In this document: one piece after another, positions 33,929 to 44,632 of the stretch | Layout of the letters: every line of letters starts with the position of its first letter | How positions within the stretch are numbered: position 1 is the first letter of the stretch | NCBI RefSeq assembly: GCF_000266945.1 | Contig: NC_018025.1 | Coordinates: forward strand, 5,708,001 to 5,772,000 | From: Desulfomonile tiedjei DSM 6799 | Lineage (GTDB): Bacteria > Desulfobacterota > Desulfomonilia > Desulfomonilales > Desulfomonilaceae | DNA: 64,000 bases | Reading direction: 5' to 3' | Translations under genes and position numbers: made by a program | Notes under the pieces: generated by a model | Database searches by the model: none | What the model was told of the DNA's origin: nothing | Seen by the model: the letters and a program-made list of their open reading frames with translations, nothing else

Positions 33929-34003
33929 TGGAGGCGGCTGGCGGATTTGAACCGCCGTATAACGGTTTTGCAGACCGTCGCCTTACCACTTGGCTAAGCC
34001 GCC
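33929..34003 (-). tRNA. tRNA-Cys (anticodon GCA)
   Basis: On the minus strand the acceptor stem GGCGGCT pairs with AGCCGCC, the D arm and the anticodon loop CTGCAAA (anticodon GCA) follow, and the T arm GGCGGTTCAAATCCGCC is regular. The terminal CCA is encoded. All four arms fold normally. Confidence 0.95.
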
Positions 34004-34073
34004 CCTTTTCTGATAGTGATGGGAATTGTAGTACAGCCGTAGACAGATTGTCAAGCACCATGGGTAACAATGC

Positions 34074-35024
34074 ATGTATCAGTTTGAAGGAGCGTTCAAG
34101 TATCCTATCTGCCCCGATCCTCAGGAAACCGGTTTCCAAGCCGGGCAATCGGTTGCACTCGCCCTGTCGTCCGGAGGCGCGCGGGGTGCATATCAGATCG
34201 GATGTTGGCGCGCTTTAAAAGAATCGGGATTTTCATTCTGTGCTGTTTCCGGCAGTTCCATAGGGGCCCTCAATGGAGCGCTGATTTGCCAAAATGACTG
34301 GGAAGCCGCTTACGGACTTTGGATGCAATTGACGGAACGTTCGTTGGTCCGTGTGGATTACCGGCGCATAGGTAAGCTTGCTTTGGCCGCAGCTACTGAT
34401 GTAGGGCTCTTGTTCCTGCCTGTTCCCAAATTTGGATTCCTGAAATACGCGTCATTCGTGTACAAGGTTGCGTCTCGACATGGCGCTTTGGGATTTCTCC
34501 GTAATTCGGGAGTCTTCGATCTGACCGACATCAGGCCGTTACTCGGTGAATATCTCGAGATGGAGAAAGTGGTGGAAAGTCCCATACCTTTTTTTGTTTC
34601 AACCTGCGGCCCTCCTGATACTCTGGACCCGTTGGGCCCGCTGTGCCTTTTTCGAGTCCAGGAATACGGTGAGGAAGAAGCCTGGCGGATCGTGACAGGG
34701 TCCATGTCGATCCCTTTCGTTTTTTCGAGCATTTCAATTGGGGGAAAATTGCATAATGATGGAGGGCTGAAGGAATCCTTACCTTTATTGCCGTTATATC
34801 AAATGGGAGTCAGACGTATTATCGGCGTTAGCATGCGGCCCGACATGAAATTCAAGGCCCAAGACTATCCCGGTACTGAAATCTCCATCATAAAGCCTCG
34901 AAAAAGCTTTGGACGATTTCCGCTTGCCACGTTTCGGTTCACGAAAAAAGCAGTCCTGGACTGGATGGATCAAGGCTACGAAGATGCAATGAGGTTCTGT
35001 AAGGAATACTCCCCGTGGTCATAA
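34074..35024 (+). CDS. Patatin-like phospholipase
   Basis: The 316-residue product has the three patatin signatures: the oxyanion motif SSGGARGAYQIG, the nucleophile elbow GSSIG (in VSGSSIGALNGAL), and the catalytic aspartate in HNDGGLKES. It hydrolyses acyl esters of lipids by a Ser-Asp dyad. There is no signal peptide, so it probably acts on membrane lipids from the cytoplasm. It follows tRNA-Cys on the opposite strand and precedes the TRAP operon. No regulator is seen. Confidence 0.9.
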   Translation: MYQFEGAFKYPICPDPQETGFQAGQSVALALSSGGARGAYQIGCWRALKESGFSFCAVSGSSIGALNGALICQNDWEAAYGLWMQLTERSLVRVDYRRIGKLALAAATDVGLLFLPVPKFGFLKYASFVYKVASRHGALGFLRNSGVFDLTDIRPLLGEYLEMEKVVESPIPFFVSTCGPPDTLDPLGPLCLFRVQEYGEEEAWRIVTGSMSIPFVFSSISIGGKLHNDGGLKESLPLLPLYQMGVRRIIGVSMRPDMKFKAQDYPGTEISIIKPRKSFGRFPLATFRFTKKAVLDWMDQGYEDAMRFCKEYSPWS

Positions 35025-35226
35025 TCTGACTGAGCCGAACATGTACGGCGGTGCACATCCGCTCGGAAGATTGGACGATTCCTTGTCTGCTTTGGTGTGT
35101 CCGTTACCACAGGTGACCGACAAGGCCATTTGGGTTTTGCCATTCTCCCGTAATTCTGTTAAGGGTTTACCTTTGCAGGATTGATCTTCCAAACCAGGTT
35201 CTCACATTCCCGAAGAGGTTCACATC

Positions 35227-36255
35227 ATGAAAAAAATCGTGGTCTGCGTTTGTTGTTTTGTCCTTGGGTGTCTTTCAGCACCGATGATCGCAGGGGCTGA
35301 AAAGATCACCGCGAAGTACGGCCATGTGGCACCTCCTTTCCATGGTCAGTCCAAAGCAGCCGATACTCTGGCAGATTATGTGAGGGAAAAAACGAATGGT
35401 GCAGTGGATATCAAGACGTTTCCTTTCGGTCAGTTGGGAGGAGAAACATCTCTTGCCGAACAGGTGCAAACCGGAACCCTCGAAATAGCAACAGTTTCCT
35501 GTGCAGTTCTGTCGAATGCGGTTCCCCAAGTGGCAGTTCTGGATCTTCCCTTTCTCTTTCCGGACAGGAAGACGGCATATGCAGTTCTTGACGATCCGGA
35601 AGTACAAACCAAGATCTTTTCTTACCTGCCTGCAAAGGGATTTGTCGGGATCGGCTGGACTGAGAACGAATTCAGAGACATTACCAATTCTAAAAGAGAA
35701 ATCCGCGCACCTGAGGACCTGAAGGGACTCAAAATCAGGGTGATGAACAGTCCTATTTACATTGACACATTCAAGGCTCTGGGAGCTTCACCCACCGATC
35801 TGCCGTTCCCGGAGATTTACAATGCTCTCCAGAACGGAACCATAGATGCCCAGGAAAGTCCCCTTCTTACGTCGATTCTCATAAAAGCAACGGAAGTAAC
35901 AAAATTTGCCACCAAAACACAGCATATTTTGACAGAATGCATTGTGGTGGTTAATCCGGATTTCTGGGCAAAGCTGACGCCGGATCAGCAGAAGATTTTC
36001 CGGGAAGGCGCCGCGCTCGGAATCAAGGCGAACCGTGTAGTAAACGAACAGCTTGAAGAAAAACTTCCCAAATCAGGAATATCGGTAGACCAGTACTGCA
36101 AAGAAAACAATGTGAAAGTGGTGGACCTCACACCGCAGGAGCGAGAAGCCTTCAAAGCGGCGATGAAAGTCGTCTGGGATCAGTATCGTCCCAAAGTCGG
36201 TCCCGAACTGTTCGATTTTGTGCAGGCCAAAGTGAAAGCGCATTCAGGCAAATAG
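35227..36255 (+). CDS. dctP: TRAP transporter solute receptor (DctP family)
   Basis: The 342-residue product has a signal peptide (VVCVCCFVLGCLSAPMIAGA) and the DctP profile: ITAKYGHVAPPFHGQSKAADTLADYV, GLKIRVMNSPIYIDTFKALGASPTDLPFPEIYNALQNGTIDAQESP. The arginine in KIRVMN is the carboxylate anchor of the family. It binds an organic acid in the periplasm and hands it to the DctQM membrane unit encoded next. The ligand cannot be read from sequence. Confidence 0.95.
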   Translation: MKKIVVCVCCFVLGCLSAPMIAGAEKITAKYGHVAPPFHGQSKAADTLADYVREKTNGAVDIKTFPFGQLGGETSLAEQVQTGTLEIATVSCAVLSNAVPQVAVLDLPFLFPDRKTAYAVLDDPEVQTKIFSYLPAKGFVGIGWTENEFRDITNSKREIRAPEDLKGLKIRVMNSPIYIDTFKALGASPTDLPFPEIYNALQNGTIDAQESPLLTSILIKATEVTKFATKTQHILTECIVVVNPDFWAKLTPDQQKIFREGAALGIKANRVVNEQLEEKLPKSGISVDQYCKENNVKVVDLTPQEREAFKAAMKVVWDQYRPKVGPELFDFVQAKVKAHSGK

Positions 36256-36281
36256 AGATCTCTGGAGATAAACGGAAGTCT

Positions 36282-36797
36282 ATGTTCAGGGACGCTGTTA
36301 AATGGATGGCCGGATTCCTGAATCGCCTGGAGGAATGGACTCTGGTCTTTATCCTCCTGGGTTTGGGACTGCTTTCGTTTGTTCAGGTCTGTTGCCGGTA
36401 TCTGCTGGGGTTCAGCTTCATCTGGATGGAAGAGCTGAATCGTTATCTTGGTGTGTTAATCGCATTTCTGGGGGCCGCAATAGGAGTAAAATACGGGACC
36501 CATTTTTCCATGGATCTCGTGTATGAGAAAGTGTCGAGCAACCGTTTCAGGCATGGCCTGAAAACAGCCGTCAATGTGGCATGCGCAATCATGTTCGTGA
36601 TCGTAGCGTATTACGGTTGGATTCAGGCTGTGAAGCTTAGGCAATTCGGCGTTCGCACATCGGTTCTGCTGGTTCCCAAGTATTGGGCTTATTTGCCGAT
36701 ACCGTTCTTTTCCGCAATCATGTCTTTTCGATTCTTCGACCTGGCTGGAAAACACTTTCAAGCTATGCTGAAGGGGCAGCCGTTTACCCGAACGTGA
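36282..36797 (+). CDS. dctQ: TRAP transporter small membrane subunit (DctQ family)
   Basis: A 171-residue protein with four predicted membrane helices and the conserved FSFIWMEELNRYLGVLIAFLGA segment of DctQ. It lies 26 bases after dctP and 9 bases before dctM. It forms a complex with DctM and supports it. Confidence 0.93.
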   Translation: MFRDAVKWMAGFLNRLEEWTLVFILLGLGLLSFVQVCCRYLLGFSFIWMEELNRYLGVLIAFLGAAIGVKYGTHFSMDLVYEKVSSNRFRHGLKTAVNVACAIMFVIVAYYGWIQAVKLRQFGVRTSVLLVPKYWAYLPIPFFSAIMSFRFFDLAGKHFQAMLKGQPFTRT

Positions 36798-36806
36798 GGA
36801 TCGCAC

Positions 36807-38084
36807 GTGATCGCGACTATAGTCATTCTCTTTTTTCTTTTGTTGTTCATGGGAATGCCCATAGCAGTCATGCTGCTGATAACCACTACCGCTACGCTTG
36901 CCATACACACGAATACTTCTCTGGCTGTAATTCCTCAGCAACTCTTTAATGCGCTGGACAATTCCATTCTTCTATCCATTCCGTTTTTCATCCTGGCCGG
37001 GAATGTCATGACCCAGGGGTCGATGGCCCGGAGACTCATTGACGTGGTCAATTCCTTTGTGGGTTCGTTTCCCGGCGGTTTGGCCATTGCGGGAACTCTC
37101 GCGTGTTTATTCTTTGCCGCGCTTTCGGGTTCCAGTCCCGCAACTGTCGTGGCCATTGGGTCGGTAATGATCCCGGCACTGATCGAAGCAGGGTATGGAG
37201 AGAAGTTTTCCATCGGACTTCTCACGTCCGCGGGATCGCTAGGGGTTGTCATTCCTCCGTCCATCCCCATGATTCTTTACTGTCTGGTCATGAACACTTC
37301 CATAGCCGAGCTATTCATGGCAGGCATTGTACCCGGGCTTTTGATAGGAGGATCGTTCATCGCATACACTGTCTACCTGGCTCGCAAGAACGGTTGGCAG
37401 CGCTCCCGGTCCGTCACGTGGGGCGAAAGGCTGAGGATACTGAAAGACGGCATCTGGGGCGTATTGTTGCCGGTTATCGTGTTGGGAGGCATTTATGCCG
37501 GCGTGTTCACGCCCACCGAAGCCGCTGCAGTGAGCCTCGTATATTCTCTTCTGGTCGAAATTTGCATATACCGGGAAATCGGTATTCGGGACGTTCCGGA
37601 AGTCTGCATACAGGGGGCTGTGCTTTCCGGGTGTCTGCTGTTTATACTCGCGTCCGCTATGACGCTGATCTGGCTTCTCACGTCCCAGCGTCTGCCGCAT
37701 CAAATTGCCGACCTGATTACTGCTCACGTGAGCAGTGGGTGGGTCTTTCTCATCCTTGTGAGTATCCTTTTCCTTATCCTCGGGACAGTGATGGACAATG
37801 TTTCCGCGATGCTGATTCTGTCCCCCTTATTCGCAGAAACCCTGGGTCGATTCGGGATCGATTACATCCATTATGGGATAATTATGGTTCTGGTCATAGA
37901 ATTCGGTTTCCTCACTCCACCATTCGGATTGAACCTGTTTATAGCCATGGGGCTGACCGACAAGAGCCTGGTGGAGGTCTCCAACAGCATATGGCCGTTC
38001 CTCGCGATTCTTCTCTTCTGTCTCCTGCTGGTGACGTTTATTCCCCAGATATCGCTTTTTCTCCCGGGGCTCCTCTTGCGCTGA
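36807..38084 (+). CDS. dctM: TRAP transporter large permease subunit (DctM family)
   Basis: A 425-residue polytopic protein starting at GTG 36807 (GAGGATC upstream). It has the DctM patterns ISIPFFILAGNVM-like (here LLSIPFFILAGNVMTQG), FAALSGSSPATVVAIGSVMIPAL and SLGVVIPPSIPMILY, and near the end FGFLTPPFGLNLF. It is the Na+-coupled transport channel of the TRAP system, in the inner membrane. The three genes form a tight operon. No terminator or regulator gene is seen after it. Confidence 0.95.
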   Translation: MIATIVILFFLLLFMGMPIAVMLLITTTATLAIHTNTSLAVIPQQLFNALDNSILLSIPFFILAGNVMTQGSMARRLIDVVNSFVGSFPGGLAIAGTLACLFFAALSGSSPATVVAIGSVMIPALIEAGYGEKFSIGLLTSAGSLGVVIPPSIPMILYCLVMNTSIAELFMAGIVPGLLIGGSFIAYTVYLARKNGWQRSRSVTWGERLRILKDGIWGVLLPVIVLGGIYAGVFTPTEAAAVSLVYSLLVEICIYREIGIRDVPEVCIQGAVLSGCLLFILASAMTLIWLLTSQRLPHQIADLITAHVSSGWVFLILVSILFLILGTVMDNVSAMLILSPLFAETLGRFGIDYIHYGIIMVLVIEFGFLTPPFGLNLFIAMGLTDKSLVEVSNSIWPFLAILLFCLLLVTFIPQISLFLPGLLLR

Positions 38085-38359
38085 CCGGCGCCGTAATTGA
38101 CGACACTGAAAAATATATGTACAATTTGTTCAGACTACATTTATTTCATTAATTTGAGGTAATGGATCGATATTCCGGCAAAAAGGTGTGAAGAGAGCTA
38201 TTGAGGGGTTGGTTGTTATTTTAATTCTATTTAGTTTAAGAAGAGCCTTAAGTCTGGAATAAAATCTATTGAAATTCACCAACTATTTTTCTATAACTTA
38301 ACGTGATTGACGGCTCCGGACTCAGGCAGTTGAGCCCGATGACAGGAAGGAGGCCGGAT

Positions 38360-41014
38360 GTGAACCCGTATTTCGGGGAACAAAAGACCCCCAAAAACCC
38401 GTTTACTGAAATGTATGCCCGCAGCCAGCCCACAAAAAAAAGGGGTTCCTTTTTTGGCGGAATGGCCCGGTTTGTGCTCCTCATTTTTATAGGCGCTTTC
38501 TTCGGAGGGATAGGCGTTGCTGCCCAGGGATATATCTTCTTTAACCAGGGCTTGCCCAGCATCGAGAAACTCAAGACGCACGTTCCGCCCACCGTCACGG
38601 AATTCTACGGATCTAAGGGCGAAATCATAGGAGAATTCGCTCATCAGCGCCGCTATGTTCTCACCATCGATCAAATTCCCAAGCTTCTTCAAGAAGCCTT
38701 TATTGCTGCTGAGGACAAGAATTTTCCGATACACGGAGGCGTCGATACGGAAGCCATCGTCAGAGCGGCAAAAAGGAATCTCACTGCCGGAACGCTGGGT
38801 CAGGGCGGAAGCACGATTACTCAGCAGCTTGCGAAAAACCTGTTGGTCGGTGGAGAGAAAAAATTCGTCAGAAAAATAAAAGAGGCAATCCTTGCCACGC
38901 GTATAGAGAGAGCATTAACCAAAGAGGAAATACTATGTCTTTATCTGAATGAGATCTATCTTGGCAGCAATGCATACGGAGTCGAAGCGGCTGCCCGTAC
39001 GTATTTCGATAAGGGAGTGAAAGACCTCACGCTTGCCGAATGCGCAATGCTCGCAGGACTTCCCAAAGCTCCTTCCTCGTATTCCCCGAAAAGAAACTTG
39101 CAAGAAGCGCTGAAACGTCGGGCGTACGTTCTCGAACGAATGCGGCAGGACGGGTATATTAAGACTGAAGAAGAATTCGAAATTGCCAAAAACGAACAGC
39201 CCCACATCAGCACGAGAACAAATCCCTATTTACGAGCTGCCCCTGATTTTGTCGAGCATGTGCGTCGATACGTGGAAAAGAAATACGGAACGGATACTCT
39301 TTATAAAGAAGGTTTGCACGTGTACACCACTGTAGACCTGGACATGACGAAAAAAGCCCAAAATGCAATGGAAGAAGGATTGCGGGAACTGGACAAGCGC
39401 CAGGGATATCGCGGTCCGCTCCGCACCATGAACGTGAAGACCATGATGGAGTTTCTCGAAGAGAAAACCCGATCCATGGATGCGCCTTTGAAATTCGGTC
39501 AGATCACCGAAGGCGTGGTGACTCAGATTGATGCAGAAAACATCTACGTGCGCATGGGCAGTTATGTTCAGGGAGGAAACAGAAAAGAATACGTAGGACA
39601 GATCAAGATCGATCCCAATCCCAAATGGTGGGTTCGACAGCCATATATGCGCGCTGAGTTGCGGACGCGTAATTTTGCGTCAGGAGATCTGCCCTTTCAG
39701 GTGGGCGATTTGATTCTCGTTCGCATCACCGATCCTAATGAGAAAAGGCGTGACCTGTACCTTAAGAAGTACGGAAAAACCGATCCTGAGATGAAGAACT
39801 ACAAGGAATATACTGAGGATATGGTGTCGTACTTCCCACTGGAAGTGGAGCAGGAACCAATTGCACAGGCAGCGCTCATGTTCCGGGAGAATAGGACCGG
39901 TCAAATCCGGGTCATGTTGGGTGGGTATGGCTCCGATTCACAGTTCAACCGTGCAGTGCAGGCGAGAAGGCAAGCGGGGTCGTCCTTCAAGCCGGTGATT
40001 TATGCAGCGGCTCTCAACAAAGGATTCACGTGTTCCGATATAATCCTGGATTCACCGCTCGCTTTGTCTGTTCCGGGAACTGGTGAGGTGTGGAGACCCA
40101 AGAATTATCGGGGCGGTTTTCAAGGACCCGTGACGTTCAGAGATTCCATTGTCAAATCACGCAATATCCCCACTATTAAAATTCTCCAGCAAATCGGAAT
40201 CGAACATACCAAAGGTTATGCACGGAAACTCGGCTACACGTCTCCTATGGTGGAGAATCTCACCCTGGCATTGGGCTCCACAAACGTAACCCTGGAAGAA
40301 CAGGTTAATGCCTACTCGGTGTTTCCGAACAGAGGGTATTACGTGCCGGGTATATCGGTAACAAAGATAATAGATCGTAACGGCAAAGTGCTTGAAGAAC
40401 ACGATCTTCCTGTTTTCGTCGACGATCCGGCGCAATCGGATTTGCCCGCATTGCAGAAAGTGTCCCATTCTACGATGCGAACCACAGGGGGAGACGGCGA
40501 TATTCCCGACAGAGGAGCCCCTCTTGTGAAAAGACGGATTGACGAGGGCACGGCCTACATCATGAGTTCCCTTCTACAAGGGGTCATTAAGGAAGGCACA
40601 GCGACCGTTCTCAAGAAGATCGTTGGAAGACCGGACATCGCCGGAAAAACCGGCACCACCAACGAAAACGTTGACGCCTGGTTTGTGGGATTTTCTCCTG
40701 ATTACACCTGTGGGGTATGGGTAGGGTTCGACACCGAGATAAGTCTTGGTGACAGCGAAACAGGGGGGCATGCTGCCGCACCGATCTGGGGATATTTCAT
40801 GCGTGAGGCCCTCCGGAATGTGCCGGTGAAAGAGTTTGCTCCGCCCGGAACAGTAGAATTTCGCAAAATAGACCCGAGAACCGGATTGCTGACTTCATCG
40901 TCCGAGGGAGTCCCTGAAGTCTTCAAAGTAGGCAGCGGTCCTGCTCAGATTGAACCACGCTTGATAAAAGGTTCCAGATGGGATCACTCAGGCTCGGATC
41001 TGGACCAATTTTGA
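38360..41014 (+). CDS. mrcA: Class A penicillin-binding protein (PBP1A-like)
   Basis: The GTG at 38360 is chosen because GGAAGGAGG lies six bases before it; upstream starts at 38303 and 38339 have none. The 884-residue protein has one N-terminal membrane helix (FVLLIFIGAFFGGIGVAAQGY), a GT51 glycosyltransferase (AAEDKNFPIHGG, then GGSTITQQLAKN), an OB-like insertion (GVVTQIDAENIYVRMG) and a transpeptidase with SSFK, SRN and KTGTT. It polymerises and crosslinks peptidoglycan in the periplasm. The acid-rich C terminus is short. It is a single-gene unit by the look of the flanks. Confidence 0.95.
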   Translation: MNPYFGEQKTPKNPFTEMYARSQPTKKRGSFFGGMARFVLLIFIGAFFGGIGVAAQGYIFFNQGLPSIEKLKTHVPPTVTEFYGSKGEIIGEFAHQRRYVLTIDQIPKLLQEAFIAAEDKNFPIHGGVDTEAIVRAAKRNLTAGTLGQGGSTITQQLAKNLLVGGEKKFVRKIKEAILATRIERALTKEEILCLYLNEIYLGSNAYGVEAAARTYFDKGVKDLTLAECAMLAGLPKAPSSYSPKRNLQEALKRRAYVLERMRQDGYIKTEEEFEIAKNEQPHISTRTNPYLRAAPDFVEHVRRYVEKKYGTDTLYKEGLHVYTTVDLDMTKKAQNAMEEGLRELDKRQGYRGPLRTMNVKTMMEFLEEKTRSMDAPLKFGQITEGVVTQIDAENIYVRMGSYVQGGNRKEYVGQIKIDPNPKWWVRQPYMRAELRTRNFASGDLPFQVGDLILVRITDPNEKRRDLYLKKYGKTDPEMKNYKEYTEDMVSYFPLEVEQEPIAQAALMFRENRTGQIRVMLGGYGSDSQFNRAVQARRQAGSSFKPVIYAAALNKGFTCSDIILDSPLALSVPGTGEVWRPKNYRGGFQGPVTFRDSIVKSRNIPTIKILQQIGIEHTKGYARKLGYTSPMVENLTLALGSTNVTLEEQVNAYSVFPNRGYYVPGISVTKIIDRNGKVLEEHDLPVFVDDPAQSDLPALQKVSHSTMRTTGGDGDIPDRGAPLVKRRIDEGTAYIMSSLLQGVIKEGTATVLKKIVGRPDIAGKTGTTNENVDAWFVGFSPDYTCGVWVGFDTEISLGDSETGGHAAAPIWGYFMREALRNVPVKEFAPPGTVEFRKIDPRTGLLTSSSEGVPEVFKVGSGPAQIEPRLIKGSRWDHSGSDLDQF

Positions 41015-41462
41015 TCGCTTGAATCGCACTCTTTTTCCTTCAGAAGCCGAGGGTATAATTCCTCCACGTTGATATATCAATGTGCTTTCATAAAGGGAAT
41101 ATTGAGAAACCAGCTATTTGCCGGTCCCGGCAAATCTCCTTCGCTGCGAACGGCACCGCCTGACTTCGCTTCGGAGACATGCCGGGACCGGATTTGCTCC
41201 CGCCGGTGGCGGGATTGCTTCTTTGAACGCACATTGGTAATACACACTTCAAAACCCATCGGACACACATGTTCGCGGTAAAATGCCCTGCTTTACACGG
41301 AAGAATCTGTGCAAAGCGCTTGACATGAGGCACATAGGGCATATATGTCTTCCTAAGGACTGTATTTACCCCGGGAATTTTGCCGTAAAGCGCGTTTTTT
41401 TTGGTTCTTTTCCCGTTTTTTTCCTCTCATAATATGGTCTAACTGGAATAGAGGTTGCTTAC
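41015..41462 (+). other. 448-bp gap before lon, with palindrome and promoter
   Basis: It contains an 11-base inverted repeat (CCGGTCCCGGC at 41121-41131 and GCCGGGACCGG at 41181-41191), a second small palindrome CCGCCGGTGGCGG, and a sigma-70 type promoter for lon at 41320-41347. No gene is seen. Confidence 0.55.
41320..41347 (+). promoter_or_regulatory. Sigma-70 type promoter candidate of lon
   Basis: TTGACA (41320-41325) and TATATG (41342-41347) with a 16-base spacer. The leader to the lon start would be about 108 bases. Confidence 0.45.
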
Positions 41463-43961
41463 ATGGCAGACGAAATCGAAAGAAAAGATGATTTTGAAAC
41501 AGATGATCCAATGAGGGCTCAGAGCATTAACCTGGCGGATATTCCGGATGAATTGCCGCTACTCCCGGTCCGCGATGTTGTGATCTACTCATATATGATA
41601 CTCCCCCTCATGGTCGGCCGAGAGCGATCGATAAAAGCTGTGGAGGCTGCTCTGGCCAAGGATAGACTGATTTTTTTGGCAACCCAGAAGTTCTCTACCG
41701 AAGAAGATCCGGCACCGGAGTCAATCTATCCCGTCGGTACGATAGCCATGGTGGTGAAGATGTTGAAACTGCCCGACGGCAGGGTCAAAATTCTCGTCCA
41801 GGGGCTTGCAAAGGCGCGGATTGACCGTTTTGTGGAAAATCTTGATTTCTTCAAGGTAGTTATTGAGAAGATTCAGGAGCCTCCGGCGGTATCAATTACC
41901 ATTGAAGTGGAAGCCCTCATGAGATCGGTCAAGGAGAATTCCGAAAAAATTCTCCAGTTGCGGGGCATTATCTCTCCGGATGCGGTCGCGATACTGGATT
42001 CCATTGACGATCCCGGCAGACTGGCAGATCTCGTTGCCTCAAACCTCAAACTGAGAGTGGATGAATCCCAGGCAATCCTCGAGGTGATCGATCCCATCGA
42101 GAGGCTCACCAAGGTGAACGAGCTTCTCTCGAAAGAGCTGGAACTCTCTGCCATGCAGGCCAAGATCCAGACGCAGGCCAAAGAGGAAATGGGAAAAACT
42201 CACCGTGAGTACTTCCTGAGGGAGCAACTCAAGGCGATCCAGGGCGAGCTCGGGGAAATAGATGAAAAGACCAAAGAAATAGAAGAATTCAGGCAAAAGA
42301 TCGCCAAAGCCAGACTGCCGAAAGATACGGAAAAGGAAGCAGAAAAACAGCTCAGCAGGCTTGGTCAAATGCATCCCGATGCTGCGGAAGCATCGATCAT
42401 ACGAACGTATCTCGATTGGATGGTAGAGTTGCCCTGGTCGAAGTCCACTCGCGACAAATTGGACATAAAGAACGCGAAAGTTATTCTCGATGAGGACCAC
42501 TACGATCTCGAAAAAGTGAAAGACCGTATCCTCGAGTATCTCGGTGTTCGCAAGCTCAACAAGAATATGAAAGGCCCGATCCTGTGCTTCGTGGGACCTC
42601 CGGGTGTGGGCAAGACTTCGCTCGGCAAATCCATTGCCCGCGCTCTGGGGCGAAAATTCACCCGAATTTCTCTGGGAGGCGTACGGGATGAAGCTGAAAT
42701 TCGAGGTCATCGACGGACGTACATCGGCGCGCTGCCCGGAAGAATTATCCAGGGCCTGAAAACTGCCGGCTCCAATAATCCTGTTTTCATGTTGGATGAG
42801 ATCGACAAAGTTGGGGCGGATTTCCGGGGCGATCCCTCAGCAGCACTGCTGGAAGTGCTCGATCCTGAGCAAAACCATGCATTTAGCGATCATTACCTCA
42901 ATGTTCCGTTCGATTTGTCCAAGGTCATGTTCATTACGACGGCCAACCTTGCAGATCCGATTATTGCAGCTCTGAAAGATCGAATGGAAATCATTGAGCT
43001 TTCTGGATACATTGATGAAGAAAAGCTCAAGATAACCCGTCAGTACCTGATTCCCCGTCAAATCAAAGAAAACGGGATCAGGAAAGAGGATTTCGACATC
43101 ACTGATGAAGCGATTCTCGGGATAATCAATCAATATACCCGTGAAGCAGGTTTGCGAAATCTCGAAAGGGAAATTGCCGCGCTTTGCAGGAAGATCGCCC
43201 GAATGATAGCTGAAGGCGAGAAAAAGATACCCAGGATCACCGCTAAAAACTTGAACAGATTCCTTGGGGTTCCCCGATTCCTTCCGGACCGTGAAAAACG
43301 TAGCGAGGAGGTCGGTGTAGCGACAGGCCTTGCCTGGACTCCGTACGGCGGCGACGTGCTCCACATTGAGGCCACACTGATGGAGGGCCGCGGGAATCTT
43401 TCCCTCACCGGCCAACTGGGCGATGTGATGAAAGAATCCGGTCAAGCAGCCATGTCGTACTTTCGATCGCGTGCCGCAAAATTCGGCATGAAGGAAAAAT
43501 TCTATTTTTCCAAGGACATTCATGTGCACGTTCCTGCTGGAGCAATTCCCAAGGACGGCCCGTCTGCCGGAGTAACCATGGCTACGGCTCTGATCAGTGC
43601 ATTCACCGGCATTCCGGTTCGGTCCGATGTGGCCATGACTGGAGAAATTACGCTCAGAGGCAGAGTCTTACCCATTGGCGGGCTGCGCGAGAAGTCTCTT
43701 GCGGCGCTGAGGAGTCGTATCTACACTGTGATTGCTCCGGAACAGAACGAAAAGGATCTGGAAGAGATTCCCCGGCACATTCGACGGCGACTGAATTTCA
43801 AATTTGTGAAACATATGGATGAAGTGCTGAAGATCGCTTTGGCAGAAGATCCGGAGGTCCGCAAGAAAACAGATAAAACCGGAGCTCAGTCAAATGAATC
43901 AAAAAAGCCGACCCGGTTGTCCGGCAAAAGAAAAGCTCCTGAAGATGGGGCGACTCCGTGA
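41463..43961 (+). CDS. lon: ATP-dependent protease Lon
   Basis: The 832-residue product has a Lon N domain ([26 protein letters not shown]), a coiled coil, an AAA+ module with Walker A GPPGVGKT (residues 378-385) and a protease domain with catalytic S701 (in KDGPSAGV) and K744. It degrades misfolded and short-lived regulatory proteins in the cytoplasm. The C terminus carries a 40-residue basic Lys/Pro-rich tail that is not common in Lon. The stop overlaps the next start (GTGA). Confidence 0.97.
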   Translation: MADEIERKDDFETDDPMRAQSINLADIPDELPLLPVRDVVIYSYMILPLMVGRERSIKAVEAALAKDRLIFLATQKFSTEEDPAPESIYPVGTIAMVVKMLKLPDGRVKILVQGLAKARIDRFVENLDFFKVVIEKIQEPPAVSITIEVEALMRSVKENSEKILQLRGIISPDAVAILDSIDDPGRLADLVASNLKLRVDESQAILEVIDPIERLTKVNELLSKELELSAMQAKIQTQAKEEMGKTHREYFLREQLKAIQGELGEIDEKTKEIEEFRQKIAKARLPKDTEKEAEKQLSRLGQMHPDAAEASIIRTYLDWMVELPWSKSTRDKLDIKNAKVILDEDHYDLEKVKDRILEYLGVRKLNKNMKGPILCFVGPPGVGKTSLGKSIARALGRKFTRISLGGVRDEAEIRGHRRTYIGALPGRIIQGLKTAGSNNPVFMLDEIDKVGADFRGDPSAALLEVLDPEQNHAFSDHYLNVPFDLSKVMFITTANLADPIIAALKDRMEIIELSGYIDEEKLKITRQYLIPRQIKENGIRKEDFDITDEAILGIINQYTREAGLRNLEREIAALCRKIARMIAEGEKKIPRITAKNLNRFLGVPRFLPDREKRSEEVGVATGLAWTPYGGDVLHIEATLMEGRGNLSLTGQLGDVMKESGQAAMSYFRSRAAKFGMKEKFYFSKDIHVHVPAGAIPKDGPSAGVTMATALISAFTGIPVRSDVAMTGEITLRGRVLPIGGLREKSLAALRSRIYTVIAPEQNEKDLEEIPRHIRRRLNFKFVKHMDEVLKIALAEDPEVRKKTDKTGAQSNESKKPTRLSGKRKAPEDGATP

Positions 43962-44203
43962 GCTTTTGGGACCAGATGAACTATCTGACTATTATCTATG
44001 TGCTTTTGATCCTCCTGGGGCTCGTTTGGGTGGTCTTCAGAATCCGCGCGTTTCTGAGATCCCAAAAAGAACGAGACGCGATGTGGGACCGAATGTTGAC
44101 CGAGGAGGAACTCAAAGCACTTTATCAGAACGCAAGAAAGAATGTTCCTGAAGGGGACGGAGAGTCTGCTGTGCAGGCTAAAGAGCCGGGTACAAACAAT
44201 TAG
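43958..44203 (+). CDS. Small single-pass membrane protein coupled to lon
   Basis: The GTG at 43958 overlaps the lon stop by four bases. The 81-residue product has one membrane helix ([18 protein letters not shown]) after a short N terminus, then a basic-to-acidic cytoplasmic helix ([28 protein letters not shown]). I do not recognise it. Coupling to lon may mean a role in substrate delivery or only shared expression. Confidence 0.7.
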   Translation: MSFWDQMNYLTIIYVLLILLGLVWVVFRIRAFLRSQKERDAMWDRMLTEEELKALYQNARKNVPEGDGESAVQAKEPGTNN

Positions 44204-44225
44204 GATATTCACCGACAAGACTGGA

Positions 44226-44560
44226 GCGAAAAATTCTGACGTTTATGCCACGCTCCAATACAAGATATTAGTGGGGACCGACGTCCCTGTCGGTCCATAT
44301 TATCGATATTATTGATTATATTGAAAGCGTGCCGGCACGGAGAGACTGTCTCAAAAGTCGAAATTTGTCCCAGATCATCGTGGCACGAATTTCTCATCAT
44401 CCTACCCCTACAACGATGGCAAATCGTGGCACGATTTATGTACTCACCTCATTACCCGGTAATCTTGGATCAGTATTTTAAGATTAGTTTCCGGTCGGCC
44501 GGCACCCACCAATACTCCTATCTTCAATCGGACACCAACTCTGGTAGTTGCTACACCGAA
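44226..44560. repeat. Dispersed palindromic repeat, family B, composite copy interrupted by an insert
   Basis: The order AAATTCTGAC, CGCTCCAAT, GTGGGGACCGACGTCCC, GTCGGTCC, a short linker, GTGCCGGCACGGAG matches the intact copy at 52850-53003. The match then breaks at 44343 and resumes at 44497 with GGCCGGCACCCACCAATACTC. Confidence 0.8.
44343..44496. mobile_element. 154-bp insert in a family B repeat
   Basis: The insert begins AGACTGTCTCAAAAGTCG, which resembles ends of some insertion sequences, and contains two CGTGGCACGA units (near 44379 and 44426). The other end does not carry a matching inverted end, so it may be a remnant. Confidence 0.4.
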
Positions 44561-44632
44561 CGGCTGTTCCGAGCAACGTTGCTTGTTCGGAACACAAATT
44601 AACCTGACGAAATTTCAATATCATCTACCGAT

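Larger units (their letters stand above)
44204..44632. other. 429-bp repeat-rich gap
   Basis: It contains a family B composite repeat that is split by a 154-bp insert (44343-44496). No gene is seen. Confidence 0.6.

Noticed and set aside
37103-38152. 349-residue plus-strand frame across dctM
   Set aside because: It lies wholly over the well-supported dctM gene in another frame, with an Arg/His-rich composition typical of shadows.
44430-44446. TGGCACG-ATTT-ATGTA as sigma-54 promoter
   Set aside because: The -12 element lacks the GC doublet and the site lies in the insert with no gene downstream in that direction.
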